This document shows, one piece after another, positions 53,519 to 62,481 of a DNA stretch of 64,000 nt. The notes under the pieces are model-generated. The model ran no database searches and was not told where the DNA came from. It worked only from the letters and a program-made list of their open reading frames with translations. Each line of letters opens with the position of its first letter. Position 1 is the stretch's first letter. This stretch comes from Sporosarcina sp. E16_8 (GTDB taxonomy: Bacteria; Bacillota; Bacilli; Bacillales_A; Planococcaceae), in contig NZ_JADPRZ010000007.1 in assembly GCF_017347095.1 (NCBI RefSeq), forward strand, positions 89,503 to 153,502, written 5' to 3'. The translations under genes were made by a program, and so were the position numbers.

Positions 53519-53651
53519 GGGCTTCTTCTCCATTTGATTGAGAAACACAATTTTTGTCAACAATGATTGTGCGATTGCAATTTGCCGTCTATGAAAATCG
53601 ATTTCAATATGGAACGGCCTATACATTGATGTTTTGAAGGAGGGTAAATGA

Positions 53652-54596
53652 ATGATCGAGATTGAGAAACCGAAGATTGAAACAATTATGATCGGCGAAG
53701 ACATCAAGTTCGGTAAGTTTATCATCGAACCACTTGAACGCGGATACGGAAACACGTTAGGGAACTCCCTGCGCCGCATCCTTCTATCCTCACTGCCAGG
53801 AGCTGCTGTTACATCTATCCAGATTGATGGTGTGCTTCATGAGTTCTCAACAATTGAAGGTGTCGTCGAAGACGTCGCGTCAATTATTTTGAACATAAAA
53901 AAACTGGCTCTCAAAATCTATTCAGATGAAGAGAAAGTGATTGAGATAGACGTGAAGGGCGAAGGTGTCATCACAGCTGCGGACATTACACATGATAGTG
54001 ACGTAGAAGTGTTGAATCCTGAACTTCCTATCGCGACTCTTGGTAAAAACGGACACTTGCGCATGCGTATGTATGCTGTACGTGGACGCGGTTACGCTCC
54101 TTCTGATCAAAACAAACGTGAGGATCTCGCAATTGGCGTTATTCCAATCGACTCTATTTACACTCCGGTTTCACGCGTTAACTTCCAGGTGGAGAACACT
54201 CGGGTTGGCCAAATGGCAAACTTCGATAAATTGACACTTGATGTTTGGACAGATGGCAGCATCGGTCCTAAAGAAGCTGTTTCACTTGGGGCGAAAATCC
54301 TGACGGAACATCTAAATATATTTGTCGGTATGACAGATGAAGCACAAACTGCAGAAATCATGGTAGAAAAAGAGGAAGATCAGAAAGAGAAAGTACTCGA
54401 GATGACTATTGAGGAACTTGACCTTTCAGTTAGATCTTACAATTGCCTAAAACGTGCAGGCATCAATACAGTTCTTGAACTTGCTAGCAAGTCAGAGGAC
54501 GAAATGATGAAAGTACGAAATCTTGGACGTAAATCACTTGAAGAAGTGAAAGCGAAATTGGACGAGCTTAACCTAGTGTTACGCACCGAAGATTGA
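53652..54596 (+). CDS. rpoA: RNA polymerase alpha subunit
   Basis: 314 aa. N-terminal assembly domain ([40 protein letters not shown]) and C-terminal UP-element domain ([35 protein letters not shown]). GAAGGAGGGTAAATGA ribosome binding site. Confidence 0.99.
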   Translation: MIEIEKPKIETIMIGEDIKFGKFIIEPLERGYGNTLGNSLRRILLSSLPGAAVTSIQIDGVLHEFSTIEGVVEDVASIILNIKKLALKIYSDEEKVIEIDVKGEGVITAADITHDSDVEVLNPELPIATLGKNGHLRMRMYAVRGRGYAPSDQNKREDLAIGVIPIDSIYTPVSRVNFQVENTRVGQMANFDKLTLDVWTDGSIGPKEAVSLGAKILTEHLNIFVGMTDEAQTAEIMVEKEEDQKEKVLEMTIEELDLSVRSYNCLKRAGINTVLELASKSEDEMMKVRNLGRKSLEEVKAKLDELNLVLRTED

Positions 54597-54628
54597 GCGA
54601 ATTTATAGAGTGAAGGAGGGAAACTTCT

Positions 54629-55009
54629 ATGGGATACAGAAAACTTGGACGTACAAGTTCACAACGTAAAGCAATGCTTCGCGACCTAGCGACAGATCTT
54701 ATCGTACACGAACGTATTCAAACGACAGAAGCTCGTGCGAAAGAATTGCGTTCAGTTGTTGAGAAAATGATTACGCTTGGTAAACGTGGAGATTTGCATG
54801 CACGTCGTCAAGTTGCACAATTCATCCGTCGCGAACTGGTTACAGTGACAGACGGTGAAGGCAACGAGAAAGAAATTTACGCAATCCAAAAACTTTTTGA
54901 TAATGTTGCTCCACGCTACACTGAGCGTCAAGGTGGATATACACGTATCATGAAAATGGGACCTCGTCGCGGCGACGGAGCACCTGTTGTTGTAATCGAA
55001 CTCGTTTAA
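54629..55009 (+). CDS. rplQ: 50S ribosomal protein L17
   Basis: 126 aa. [20 protein letters not shown] start, [20 protein letters not shown], and [12 protein letters not shown] end. Last gene of the alpha operon, followed by two terminators. Confidence 0.99.
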   Translation: MGYRKLGRTSSQRKAMLRDLATDLIVHERIQTTEARAKELRSVVEKMITLGKRGDLHARRQVAQFIRRELVTVTDGEGNEKEIYAIQKLFDNVAPRYTERQGGYTRIMKMGPRRGDGAPVVVIELV

Positions 55010-55075
55010 TTTTATACAACGGCTTTCAAACGCCGGCTGTTTAAAATTCGCCGAGGCGTAATTGATTAAATCTTC

Positions 55076-55116
55076 AAGGGGTGTGTCTGGCGTACCCAGA
55101 GCCGCACCCTTTTTTA
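55076..55116 (+). terminator. First terminator after rplQ
   Basis: GGGTGTG (55079-55085) / CGCACCC (55103-55109), inner TCTGG/CCAGA, then TTTTTT. Confidence 0.9.
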
Positions 55117-55187
55117 AAAAAATTTATACGACAACTTTAAAAGCTGAGTGTTATGATCGTCGGTTAATGCCGTCTGGTCTAGCTCTA

Positions 55188-55275
55188 CGCACCTCATCCG
55201 CGGTACCGGATTGAGCACCTGGTACCAGTCATAGATATGAGCGCATTTCTTCGGATGAGGTGCGCGCTTTTTTTT
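55188..55275 (+). terminator. Second, large-loop terminator after rplQ
   Basis: Perfect 13-bp stem CGCACCTCATCCG (55188-55200) / CGGATGAGGTGCG (55252-55264), then CGCTTTTTTTT. The 51-base loop holds GGTACC twice (55202-55207, 55221-55226), able to form an inner hairpin. Unusual size for a simple terminator. Confidence 0.8.
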
Positions 55276-55315
55276 ATCCAAAAATAATGTCCAGACTTTT
55301 CAATATATAAATAAG

Positions 55316-55549
55316 TATAAGTTTTTGACTTAATATGATGTCTAGGCTCCAGGCGCACGGGTCATAAGATGGTCCAGCTGTGCGGCAAAGAACGCCGCTT
55401 CGCCGGTCCATCTTATTCCTGCCGCGGGCCTACAGGATGTAGGTCATGCAGTGGGGAGGGATTGAACTACATCCCTCCTTGTTGCCACAGGAAGTGGCGT
55501 TCTTAAGCTGCGTTCATTAGTGACGGCGCCTTGCGCTTTTCTAAAAAGG
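55316..55549 (+). repeat. Intergenic repeat element, longest copy, before ecfA1
   Basis: Begins TATAAGTTTTT, then TGTCTAGGCTCCAGGCGC. Strong family hairpin: ATAAGATGG (55365-55373) / CCATCTTAT (55408-55416), inner GCGGC/GCCGC. Then GTAGGTCATGCAGTGG, GGAGGGATTGAACTACATCC, TGCCACAGGAAGTGGC, and the end GCGCCTTGCGCTTTTC. No coding potential; fills most of the rplQ-ecfA1 gap. Confidence 0.8.
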
Positions 55550-55618
55550 ATTCCTTGTCAATTTGCAGGGGATCCTTCGTAGTATACATAATGCGAATGT
55601 AGCTGGAGGTGGTAGGCG

Positions 55619-56464
55619 ATGAAGGAAATTCTGTCGATGGATAATGTGTCTTATTCTTATGACTCTGAGGACGAGGTAGCAAAGAAAGCAGTCGATGGCG
55701 TGTCGTTTACGGTACAAGAAGATGAATGGATTGCTATTGTTGGCCATAATGGTTCCGGTAAATCGACACTTGCGAAATTGATGATTGGTCTTTTATTCCC
55801 TGAAGAAGGGGACGTCAACGTATTTATTGAAAAACTGACTGAGGACAATTTATGGGAAATCCGTTCACGAATGGGCTTTGTTTTTCAAAACCCGGATAAC
55901 CAGTTTGTCGGTTCGACAGTTCAGGATGATGTTGCATTTGCGCTAGAGAATAATGGGGTTCCCTTCGAAGAGATGGTGACTCGAGTTCATGATGCACTTG
56001 CGCAGGTAAATATGAGTGATTTTCTTGACCAGGAGCCTCACCATCTCTCAGGCGGACAAAAGCAACGAGTTGCAATAGCTGGGGCGCTCGCTTTACATCC
56101 ATTGCTTCTTATTATGGATGAGGCGACGTCGATGCTTGATCCACAAGGACGTAATGAAGTCATTCACTTAGTTGAAGAATTAAAGCGTAAGACAGGCCTC
56201 ACAGTTATTTCTATTACACATGATCTGGAAGAGGCGCTGTTGGCAGATCGTATTATTGTCATGAACAAAGGGAAGGTTCTGACGGTTGGTACGCCTGAGC
56301 AGATATTTGCTCGGGGAAATCAACTTGAGGAAATTGGTTTGGACTTGCCATTCGCTTTAAGAGTTTCCAGTTTGTTACGGGAAAATGGGATGGAGCTTGT
56401 CGGTGAGCATATGACGGAAGAAGAGTTGGTGAATGAATTATGGACATCTCACTTCAGCAAGTAG
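55619..56464 (+). CDS. ecfA1: ECF transporter ATPase EcfA1
   Basis: 281 aa ABC ATPase. Walker A VGHNGSGKSTLAKLM, Q-loop VFQNPDNQFVG, signature HHLSGGQKQRVAIAG, Walker B LLLIMDEATSMLDP, H-loop ITHDLEEA. With EcfA2 and EcfT it powers several vitamin S components, such as BioY at 1704. GGAGGTGGTAGG ribosome binding site. Overlaps ecfA2 by 25 bases. Confidence 0.96.
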   Translation: MKEILSMDNVSYSYDSEDEVAKKAVDGVSFTVQEDEWIAIVGHNGSGKSTLAKLMIGLLFPEEGDVNVFIEKLTEDNLWEIRSRMGFVFQNPDNQFVGSTVQDDVAFALENNGVPFEEMVTRVHDALAQVNMSDFLDQEPHHLSGGQKQRVAIAGALALHPLLLIMDEATSMLDPQGRNEVIHLVEELKRKTGLTVISITHDLEEALLADRIIVMNKGKVLTVGTPEQIFARGNQLEEIGLDLPFALRVSSLLRENGMELVGEHMTEEELVNELWTSHFSK

Positions 56465-57309
56465 GATATTTGTATGGAAAAGATACTCCTTTTGAGAAAA
56501 GGGCATTGCAGGGTGTAGATGCTACGATACGTTCCGGCTCTTATTCTGCGATTATTGGACATACTGGATCGGGAAAGTCGACACTTCTTATGCATTTAAA
56601 TGGTTTGTTGAAGCCTTCAGAAGGTATTGTGAAAATTGGAGATACAACGATTACGGCCGGTACGAAAGCGAAAGGACTTAAAGATGTCCGGAGGCACGTG
56701 GGTATTGTATTCCAGTTTCCAGAGCATCAGCTTTTTGAAGAGACTGTTGAAAAAGATATTATGTTCGGCCCCATGAACTTTGGTGTACCTGAAGAAGAGG
56801 CTAGGAGACGCGCACATCAACTGATAGAATTGCTAGGACTTCCTCCAGAGGTTGCCCAGCAGTCTCCTTTCGATCTTTCGGGAGGGCAGATGCGACGGGT
56901 TGCGATTGCGGGTGTTCTCGCGTTTAAACCGTCTGTACTCGTTTTGGACGAGCCGACTGCAGGACTTGATCCGCGAGGGCGGCTTGAAATTATGGAGCTT
57001 TTCAATCGGCTGCATGTAGAAGAAAAATTGACGACAATTCTTGTGACACATAGTATGGAGGATGCCGCACGTTATGCGGATAATATTATCGTTATGCATA
57101 ATGGCAGTTCTGTCATGTCCGGGACGCCGCAGGAAGTGTTCGCTGATGAAAAGAAGCTGACGTCCTTTAGATTAGGCCTACCACGCTCAGTAAAGTTCCA
57201 GCGTGATATTGAGAAGTTAATTGGTCGTCCGCTCCAGGGACTCGCATTAACGGAAGCTCAGCTTGCGAAGGCAATTGCGTTTGCTGCCACGGAAGAAGGT
57301 GGCCGTTAA
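56440..57309 (+). CDS. ecfA2: ECF transporter ATPase EcfA2
   Basis: 289 aa ABC ATPase. Walker A IGHTGSGKSTLLMHL, Q-loop VFQFPEHQLFE, signature FDLSGGQMRRVAIAG, Walker B VLVLDEPTAGLDP, H-loop VTHSMEDA. Heterodimer partner of EcfA1. Overlaps ecfA1 and meets ecfT in TAATG. Confidence 0.96.
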   Translation: MDISLQQVGYLYGKDTPFEKRALQGVDATIRSGSYSAIIGHTGSGKSTLLMHLNGLLKPSEGIVKIGDTTITAGTKAKGLKDVRRHVGIVFQFPEHQLFEETVEKDIMFGPMNFGVPEEEARRRAHQLIELLGLPPEVAQQSPFDLSGGQMRRVAIAGVLAFKPSVLVLDEPTAGLDPRGRLEIMELFNRLHVEEKLTTILVTHSMEDAARYADNIIVMHNGSSVMSGTPQEVFADEKKLTSFRLGLPRSVKFQRDIEKLIGRPLQGLALTEAQLAKAIAFAATEEGGR

Positions 57310-58106
57310 TGTTGGAAAAGATGATTTTTGGACGCTATATTCCGGGCAATTCATTTGTCCACAAGCTCGACCCTCGTTCAAAGCTGTCATTTGTTTTTCT
57401 TTTCATTATTGGGGTCTTCCTTGCAAATAATACAGTGACTTATGCCGTGTTGTTAGGATTTACGTTAGTCGTTATTTTAAGTTCGAGGATTCGGCTGTAT
57501 TTTTTGTTTAACGGATTGAAACCAATTCTTTTCTTGATTATTTTCACGCTGCTCATGCATATCTTTTTCACGAAAGAAGGAGCACTTCTCGTCGATTGGA
57601 AGTTCATCAAGATATACGAGGAAGGGTTGAGGCAAGGTATTTTTATTTCCATTCGTTTTCTTGTATTGGTTTTGCTGACGTCTATCTTGACGTTGACTAC
57701 ATCGCCGATTTCAATTACGGATGGTATGGAAGACTTACTGGGGCCCTTCAAGCGATTTAAATTACCTGTTCATGAGCTTGCGCTGATGATGTCAATTTCC
57801 CTGCGCTTCATCCCTACTTTGATGGATGAAACGGATAAGATATTAAAGGCGCAATTGGCTAGAGGTTCGGATATTAGTACCGGCTCTATTAAGCAGCGAA
57901 TTCGTGCAGTGATTCCTTTGCTAGTACCCCTCTTTGTGAGTGCGTTTAAACGCGCCGAAGACCTTGCAGTCGCCATGGAGGTCCGTGGCTATCGCGGAGG
58001 TGAGGGGAGGACGAGGTACAGACAGCTGAAGTGGCATTGGCGCGATACCACGATATTGGTATTGCTTGCTGTTTTGGTTGTCGTTCTCTTCCTGCTTAGG
58101 GCATAG
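57309..58106 (+). CDS. ecfT: ECF transporter transmembrane (T) component
   Basis: 265 aa. Five or six hydrophobic segments, N-terminal GRYIPGNSFVHKLDPRSKL and the two coupling-helix motifs with conserved Ala/Arg-Gly (KAQLARGSD and AMEVRGYRG) that contact EcfA1/A2. Starts in the ecfA2 stop codon. Confidence 0.96.
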   Translation: MLEKMIFGRYIPGNSFVHKLDPRSKLSFVFLFIIGVFLANNTVTYAVLLGFTLVVILSSRIRLYFLFNGLKPILFLIIFTLLMHIFFTKEGALLVDWKFIKIYEEGLRQGIFISIRFLVLVLLTSILTLTTSPISITDGMEDLLGPFKRFKLPVHELALMMSISLRFIPTLMDETDKILKAQLARGSDISTGSIKQRIRAVIPLLVPLFVSAFKRAEDLAVAMEVRGYRGGEGRTRYRQLKWHWRDTTILVLLAVLVVVLFLLRA

Positions 58107-58119
58107 GAGGAAGATACAC

Positions 58120-58866
58120 ATGCAACGTGTTAAAGCGATTGTTTCATATGATGGAACTCACTTTTCTGGGTACCAAATACAGCCGGGTATGCGAACGGTG
58201 CAATTGGAAATCGATAAAGCGTTAGTGAAAATGCATAAAGATAAGGACATTTTTTCAGTCGCAAGTGGCAGGACGGATTCTGGTGTTCACGCTAATGGTC
58301 AAGTGATTCACTTTGATACACCGCTGAACTTGCCGATTGATCGATGGAAGCTGGCGTTGAATGTCCTTTTGCCTACAGATATTCGGCTGGTTGAAGTTGA
58401 ATACGTCAGCGAAGATTTCCATGCGCGTTATTCTGCTACTGGCAAGACGTACGTATATAAGTGGTCCTATAGCGAAGTGCATAGTCCGTTTGAGCGTAAT
58501 TTTTCCGTTCATCTTGGCAGATCACATCCTGATATTGAGGCGATGAAGGAAGCTGCTGGCTATTTAATTGGGACGCATGATTTCACAAGTTTCTGTTCAT
58601 CAAAAACCGCTACATCCAATAAAGTCAGAACAGTGAGGATGCTGACGCTTGAAAAACAAGGTGATCATCTCATCATGACAATTGAAGGAAACGGTTTTTT
58701 ATATAATATGGTTCGAAGCATTGCAGGTATGCTTCTTGTCGTAGGGAACGGCTGGAAAACGCCGGCAGATGTCAAGCAGATACTTGAATCGTGCAGTCGT
58801 AAAGCGAACGTCAAAACCGCGCCAGCACAAGGTTTGTATCTTGTTGAAGTGAGCTATAAAGACTAA
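58120..58866 (+). CDS. truA: tRNA pseudouridine(38-40) synthase
   Basis: 248 aa from ATG 58120 after ATAGGAGGAAG. Catalytic aspartate in SVASGRTDSGVHANGQVIHF, C-terminal NGFLYNMVRSIAGMLL. Modifies uridines in the anticodon stem of several tRNAs. The longer frame from 58066 overlaps ecfT and is not needed. Confidence 0.97.
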   Translation: MQRVKAIVSYDGTHFSGYQIQPGMRTVQLEIDKALVKMHKDKDIFSVASGRTDSGVHANGQVIHFDTPLNLPIDRWKLALNVLLPTDIRLVEVEYVSEDFHARYSATGKTYVYKWSYSEVHSPFERNFSVHLGRSHPDIEAMKEAAGYLIGTHDFTSFCSSKTATSNKVRTVRMLTLEKQGDHLIMTIEGNGFLYNMVRSIAGMLLVVGNGWKTPADVKQILESCSRKANVKTAPAQGLYLVEVSYKD

Positions 58867-58899
58867 GGCAACTTTTCCTAGTGTATTTAGAGGAATCGC

Positions 58900-58928
58900 T
58901 TGACTTAATGTGGTATTCAGTATAAGAT
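58900..58928 (+). promoter_or_regulatory. Promoter of rplM-rpsI
   Basis: TTGACT (58900-58905), 17-base spacer, TAAGAT (58923-58928). Confidence 0.85.
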
Positions 58929-58933
58929 GAGTA

Positions 58934-59012
58934 ATGGTATTTCAATAACCCCACAAATAAGCCCCGGAAGGTAAACTTGTGTTTAGGGATAGAGAAAACG
59001 GGAACTAATAGA
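58934..59012 (+). promoter_or_regulatory. L13 ribosomal protein leader
   Basis: ATAACCCCACAAATAAGCCC ... GTTTAGGGATAGAGAAAAC matches the layout of the Firmicutes L13 leader: paired CCC/GGG arms around AAGCCCCGGAAGG. Sits between the promoter and rplM. Identified from memory of the motif, not by a covariance search. Confidence 0.7.
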
Positions 59013-59035
59013 GATTCATTTAGGAGGATAAAATT

Positions 59036-59473
59036 ATGCGTACAACATTCATGGCTAAAGGTCACGAAGTAGAGCGTAAATGGCTCGTTGTCGACGCTGA
59101 AGGACAGACGCTTGGTCGTCTTGCTTCTGAAGTTGCATCACTTTTGCGCGGCAAACATAAACCAACGTTCACACCTCACGTTGATACAGGTGACCATGTC
59201 ATCATCATCAATGCAGAGAAAATTCATCTTACAGGTAACAAATTGAAAGACAAAATTTACTACCGTCACTCAGGTTACACGGGTAGCATGAAACAACGTA
59301 CGGCTCTTGAAATGCGTACAAACTTCCCTACAAAAATGCTTGAACTTGCAATTAAAGGAATGCTTCCAAAAGGTCCTTTAGGCCGTCAAACATACAGAAA
59401 ACTTAATGTATACGCTGGACCAGATCACCCGCACGCAGCACAACAACCAGAAGTATTTGTACTTCGCGGTTAA
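59036..59473 (+). CDS. rplM: 50S ribosomal protein L13
   Basis: 145 aa, exact length of the B. subtilis protein. [40 protein letters not shown] and [20 protein letters not shown] are canonical. ATG 59036 with TAGGAGGAT upstream. Preceded by its leader. Confidence 0.98.
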   Translation: MRTTFMAKGHEVERKWLVVDAEGQTLGRLASEVASLLRGKHKPTFTPHVDTGDHVIIINAEKIHLTGNKLKDKIYYRHSGYTGSMKQRTALEMRTNFPTKMLELAIKGMLPKGPLGRQTYRKLNVYAGPDHPHAAQQPEVFVLRG

Positions 59474-59492
59474 TTAAAGAGGAGGAAACAAC

Positions 59493-59885
59493 TTGGCACA
59501 AGTACAATATCTCGGCACAGGCCGTCGTAAAAGCTCAACAGCTCGTGTACGTCTAGTTCCTGGAGATGGCACAATTATCATCAACAAACGCGACGTAGAA
59601 GACTACGTACCATTCGCGACACTTCGCGAAATCATCAAACAACCACTTGTAATTACAGAAACTCTTGGAAGCTACGATATCCTTGTAAACGTTGATGGCG
59701 GTGGATACACTGGACAAGCAGGAGCAATCCGTCACGGAGTTGCACGTGCTCTACTTCAAGTAGACCCTGACTTCCGTCCAGCGCTTAAATCAGCAGGACT
59801 TCTTACTCGTGATGCAAGAATGAAAGAACGTAAAAAACCAGGTCTTAAAGGCGCACGTCGTGCACCACAGTTCTCAAAACGTTAA
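59493..59885 (+). CDS. rpsI: 30S ribosomal protein S9
   Basis: 130 aa with TTG start after [31 protein letters not shown] start, [20 protein letters not shown], and the C-terminal tail [12 protein letters not shown] that touches P-site tRNA. Terminator follows. Confidence 0.98.
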   Translation: MAQVQYLGTGRRKSSTARVRLVPGDGTIIINKRDVEDYVPFATLREIIKQPLVITETLGSYDILVNVDGGGYTGQAGAIRHGVARALLQVDPDFRPALKSAGLLTRDARMKERKKPGLKGARRAPQFSKR

Positions 59886-59898
59886 TCTTACATTCAAG

Positions 59899-59936
59899 AA
59901 AAGCCCTTCTCCATTCGTGGAAAAGGGCTTTTTTGT
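59899..59936 (+). terminator. Terminator after rpsI
   Basis: AAGCCCTTCTCC (59901-59912) / GGAAAAGGGCTT (59919-59930) with TTTTTTG. Confidence 0.93.
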
Positions 59937-59977
59937 GTTAAAGTATAGATGTAGAAACAGTGGGAGGATGATTTGAT

Positions 59978-60274
59978 ATGAAAGAGATCTCAACTACCGA
60001 ATTACAAGAGCGGTTGGAAAAAGGCGAGCAGCTAAACCTAGTCGACGTGCGTGAGGCGGATGAAGTAGCGGCGGGGATGATTCCGGGTGCAATCCACATC
60101 CCGCTAGGCGACGTGCCGGTCCGTATGAACGAGCTTGATAGCGCTAAGTCATATATACTCATCTGTCGCTCGAGCGGCCGCAGTGGACGTGCACAAGAGT
60201 TCCTTGCGGATGAAGGTTATGATGTTACAAACATGGTAGGCGGCATGCTCGAATGGGAAGGCGCTACTGAATAA
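59978..60274 (+). CDS. Rhodanese-like domain protein
   Basis: 98 aa single rhodanese domain. NLVDVREADEVAAGMIPGAI and the active-site loop ILICRSSGRSGRAQEF with the catalytic cysteine; family members carry persulfide sulfur. GGGAGGATGATTTG ribosome binding site. Sulfur donor and acceptor are not predictable. Followed by a terminator. Confidence 0.9.
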   Translation: MKEISTTELQERLEKGEQLNLVDVREADEVAAGMIPGAIHIPLGDVPVRMNELDSAKSYILICRSSGRSGRAQEFLADEGYDVTNMVGGMLEWEGATE

Positions 60275-60285
60275 TTCTATTTTTG

Positions 60286-60313
60286 AGGGGACCTTACGTG
60301 GTTCCTTTTTTTG
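60286..60313 (+). terminator. Terminator after the rhodanese gene
   Basis: GGGACC / GGTTCC stem (60288-60305), loop TTACGT, then TTTTTTTG. Confidence 0.8.
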
Positions 60314-60329
60314 TTTTTGAAATACGTGG

Positions 60330-60490
60330 AGTGTTGTTTAGTTTTGGCGCAGTGTTGTTTAGTTCTGGGAGATCGTAGCGAACTAATCGTTAAGTGTTGT
60401 TAAGTTCATGGGATGTTATTTAGTTTTACTGGAGTGTTGTTTAGTTCCAAGAGAGCATTGCGAACTATTGGTAAAACATTGTTTAGTTTA
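60330..60490 (+). repeat. Array of six AGTGTTGTTTAGTT-type repeats
   Basis: Copies start at 60330, 60351, 60393, 60412 (GATGTTATTTAGTT), 60433 and 60476 (ACATTGTTTAGTT). Two are followed by a related tail ending GCGAACTAATCG and GCGAACTATTGG, whose AACTA pairs with TAGTT to form hairpins. Units are spaced 19-43 bases. There is no gene in this part of the 300-base gap. Confidence 0.8.
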
Positions 60491-60579
60491 ACAAAATATT
60501 TTCGATTTTTATCTCTGCTAAAAGTAGGACATATCTGCCGACGCTTCTGCGTATAGTGAAGGAAAAAGGCGGTGTCCAT

Positions 60580-61296
60580 ATGAAACGGTGGTTTGTGATC
60601 GGTTTATTATTCGTGTGTTCTCTTGGAGTTGTCATGTATGGCGTTAAGGCCTCGTCAGATCGGAATTTTTTCATGCCCGCAGAGCTTGGCGGCGTGAAGA
60701 TACTTATCGATCCGGGACATGGAGGGATGGACGGTGGCGCTTCATCCAATGATATCGTTGAACGTGATATTACATTGAGCATCTCCCATGAATTGAAGAA
60801 ACGTCTTGAAAAGAAAGGGGCGATAGTTATCATGACGCGGACAAAAGATGGCGACGCGTTGGCCGAACATGCCCCAGCCGAGAAATTCGGAACGACTCGC
60901 GAACGCAAAATGGCTGATTTAAAATTGAGGGAAAGCATTGCAATTAGTGAGAAACCTGATATGTTCATTAGCGTTCACGTAAATGCAATACCTGAGGAAA
61001 GATGGCGCGGTTCCCAAGTGTTTTATCATCCAGGTGGGGATCCCGATGGTGAGTTTTTGGCGAAAGCCATTCAAGAATCATTCCGGGCTAATTTAAAAAA
61101 TACGGAACGAGTAGCGATGGCAATTAAGGGTGTATATTTATTGAAAAAGGTACCGACTCCGGCAGTTCTCGTTGAAACAGGTTTTCTGTCAAACAATGAG
61201 GAAAGAGCCCTCCTGATTGACCCTACTTATCAAGGCAAGGTGGCTGATGCCATCGTGGAAGGAATCGTTGAATTTCATACTGCAGAAGAAAAGTGA
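60580..61296 (+). CDS. cwlD: N-acetylmuramoyl-L-alanine amidase CwlD
   Basis: 238 aa from ATG 60580, after GGAAAAAGGCGGTG. N-terminal membrane anchor/signal (WFVIGLLFVCSLGVVMYGV), then an Amidase_3 domain with zinc ligands in ILIDPGHGGMDGGASSND, ISVHVNAIPEERW and catalytic Glu in VLVETGFLSNNEE. In Bacillus it starts muramic-delta-lactam formation in the spore cortex. In the usual place before salA-gerD-kbaA. Confidence 0.95.
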   Translation: MKRWFVIGLLFVCSLGVVMYGVKASSDRNFFMPAELGGVKILIDPGHGGMDGGASSNDIVERDITLSISHELKKRLEKKGAIVIMTRTKDGDALAEHAPAEKFGTTRERKMADLKLRESIAISEKPDMFISVHVNAIPEERWRGSQVFYHPGGDPDGEFLAKAIQESFRANLKNTERVAMAIKGVYLLKKVPTPAVLVETGFLSNNEERALLIDPTYQGKVADAIVEGIVEFHTAEEK

Positions 61297-61335
61297 GAGC
61301 CTTAATCAGATTTTCGAATAGCTTATTATGGTATA

Positions 61336-61363
61336 CTTGGAGGCGAATGAATAAACCTCCAAG
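61336..61363 (+). promoter_or_regulatory. Inverted repeat at the salA promoter/start region
   Basis: CTTGGAGG (61336-61343) / CCTCCAAG (61356-61363), perfect 8-bp arms, 12-base loop. The left arm begins in a possible extended -10 (TGGTATACT, 61329-61337) and the right arm abuts the salA ribosome binding site GGGGTG. It could be an operator or an RNA hairpin. Confidence 0.5.
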
Positions 61364-61377
61364 GGGTGTCTACATTG

Positions 61378-62433
61378 ATGAATGAAGAAACAGTACGTGA
61401 ATTGTTAGGGCAGCTGAAAGATCCGTTTTTACATAAAACGCTTGCGGAGACGAGTGGAATTACAGGTGTAACAATCAAGCCTGAAAAGAAACATGTCAGC
61501 GTCAAGATAGCGATTGCTAAAATTAATACCGCTGAACAGATGGGTCTTCAAACGCAAGTGGTTGACGCATTGAAAGGAGCAGGTGCTGATTCTGTTGGTA
61601 TCCGTTTCGAAGAATTATCGGCAGAAGTGCTGGAACAATTCCGTGGGAAAGTGACGGAATCGGAAGCACAAGATTTGTTGTCACCGCTGAATGACGTTGA
61701 ATTTATTTCAATTGCGTCTGGTAAAGGCGGCGTTGGTAAATCGACAGTGTCGGTAAATCTTGCTGTAGCGCTTGCGCGTCTTGGGAAAAAGGTCGGTTTA
61801 ATTGACGCTGATATTTATGGTTTTAGTGTACCTGATATGATGGGTGTAACTGATTTGCCAGTTGTTCGGGGGGACCGGATTATCCCAGTTGAACGTCTAG
61901 GCGTAAAAGTTATTTCTATGGGCTTCTTCGTTGAGGATAACGCACCGGTTGTATGGCGCGGTCCAATGCTTGGGAAGGCACTTGACCAGTTCTTCCGTGA
62001 CGTTGAATGGGGAGATCTTGACTACCTATTCCTCGACTTGCCTCCAGGTACAGGGGATGTTGCGCTTGATATCCACCAGATGATTCCGACGTCTAAAGAA
62101 ATCGTAGTAACGACTCCGCATCCGACAGCTGCATTTGTTGCTGCGCGTGCAGGAGCAATGGCGCTTCAGACAGATCATGAATTGCTTGGTGTTATTGAAA
62201 ATATGTCTTGGTTCGAATCAAAAACGTCGGGTGAACGTGAATTCGTATTCGGTCAAGGCGGCGGTGTAAAACTAGCTGAGCAACTTCGTACAGAGTTACT
62301 TGGTCAAATACCACTAGGCCAGCCAGATTGGGATGAAGAAGATTTTGCACCGTCAGTCTATGCAGAAGATCATCCTATCGGAAAAATTTACATGGGTATT
62401 GCGGAAAGTATCATTAAAAAAACATCGAAATAA
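61378..62433 (+). CDS. salA: Mrp/SalA-family iron-sulfur carrier ATPase
   Basis: 351 aa. N-terminal DUF59-like domain (residues 1-90) and MinD-type ATPase with Walker A ASGKGGVGKSTVSVNLA, LIDADIYGFSVPDMMG, DLPPGTGDVALD. Members carry Fe-S clusters; B. subtilis SalA also acts as a regulator. ATG 61378 (MNEETVRELLG) fits the family; TTG 61375 and GTG 61366 are alternatives. Ends at a terminator shared with gerD. Confidence 0.93.
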   Translation: MNEETVRELLGQLKDPFLHKTLAETSGITGVTIKPEKKHVSVKIAIAKINTAEQMGLQTQVVDALKGAGADSVGIRFEELSAEVLEQFRGKVTESEAQDLLSPLNDVEFISIASGKGGVGKSTVSVNLAVALARLGKKVGLIDADIYGFSVPDMMGVTDLPVVRGDRIIPVERLGVKVISMGFFVEDNAPVVWRGPMLGKALDQFFRDVEWGDLDYLFLDLPPGTGDVALDIHQMIPTSKEIVVTTPHPTAAFVAARAGAMALQTDHELLGVIENMSWFESKTSGEREFVFGQGGGVKLAEQLRTELLGQIPLGQPDWDEEDFAPSVYAEDHPIGKIYMGIAESIIKKTSK

Positions 62434-62443
62434 TAACTAGTTA

Positions 62444-62481
62444 AAAAGGTGGAGAAGGCTATTGGCCTTCTCCGCCTTTAC
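62444..62481 (+). terminator. Terminator between salA and gerD
   Basis: AAAGGTGGAGAAGGC / GCCTTCTCCGCCTTT with loop TATTG, then ACTTTT. It overlaps the gerD stop and last codons. A- and T-rich flanks allow use in both directions. Confidence 0.85.

Noticed and set aside
60330..60490. Possible CRISPR array
   Set aside because: Repeats are only 14 bases, spacers are 5-28 bases and related to each other, and there are no cas genes.
60481..60579. Sporulation sigma-E or sigma-G promoter for cwlD
   Set aside because: ATATT and CATATCT are present but spaced about 29 bases apart, too far for a known sigma factor.
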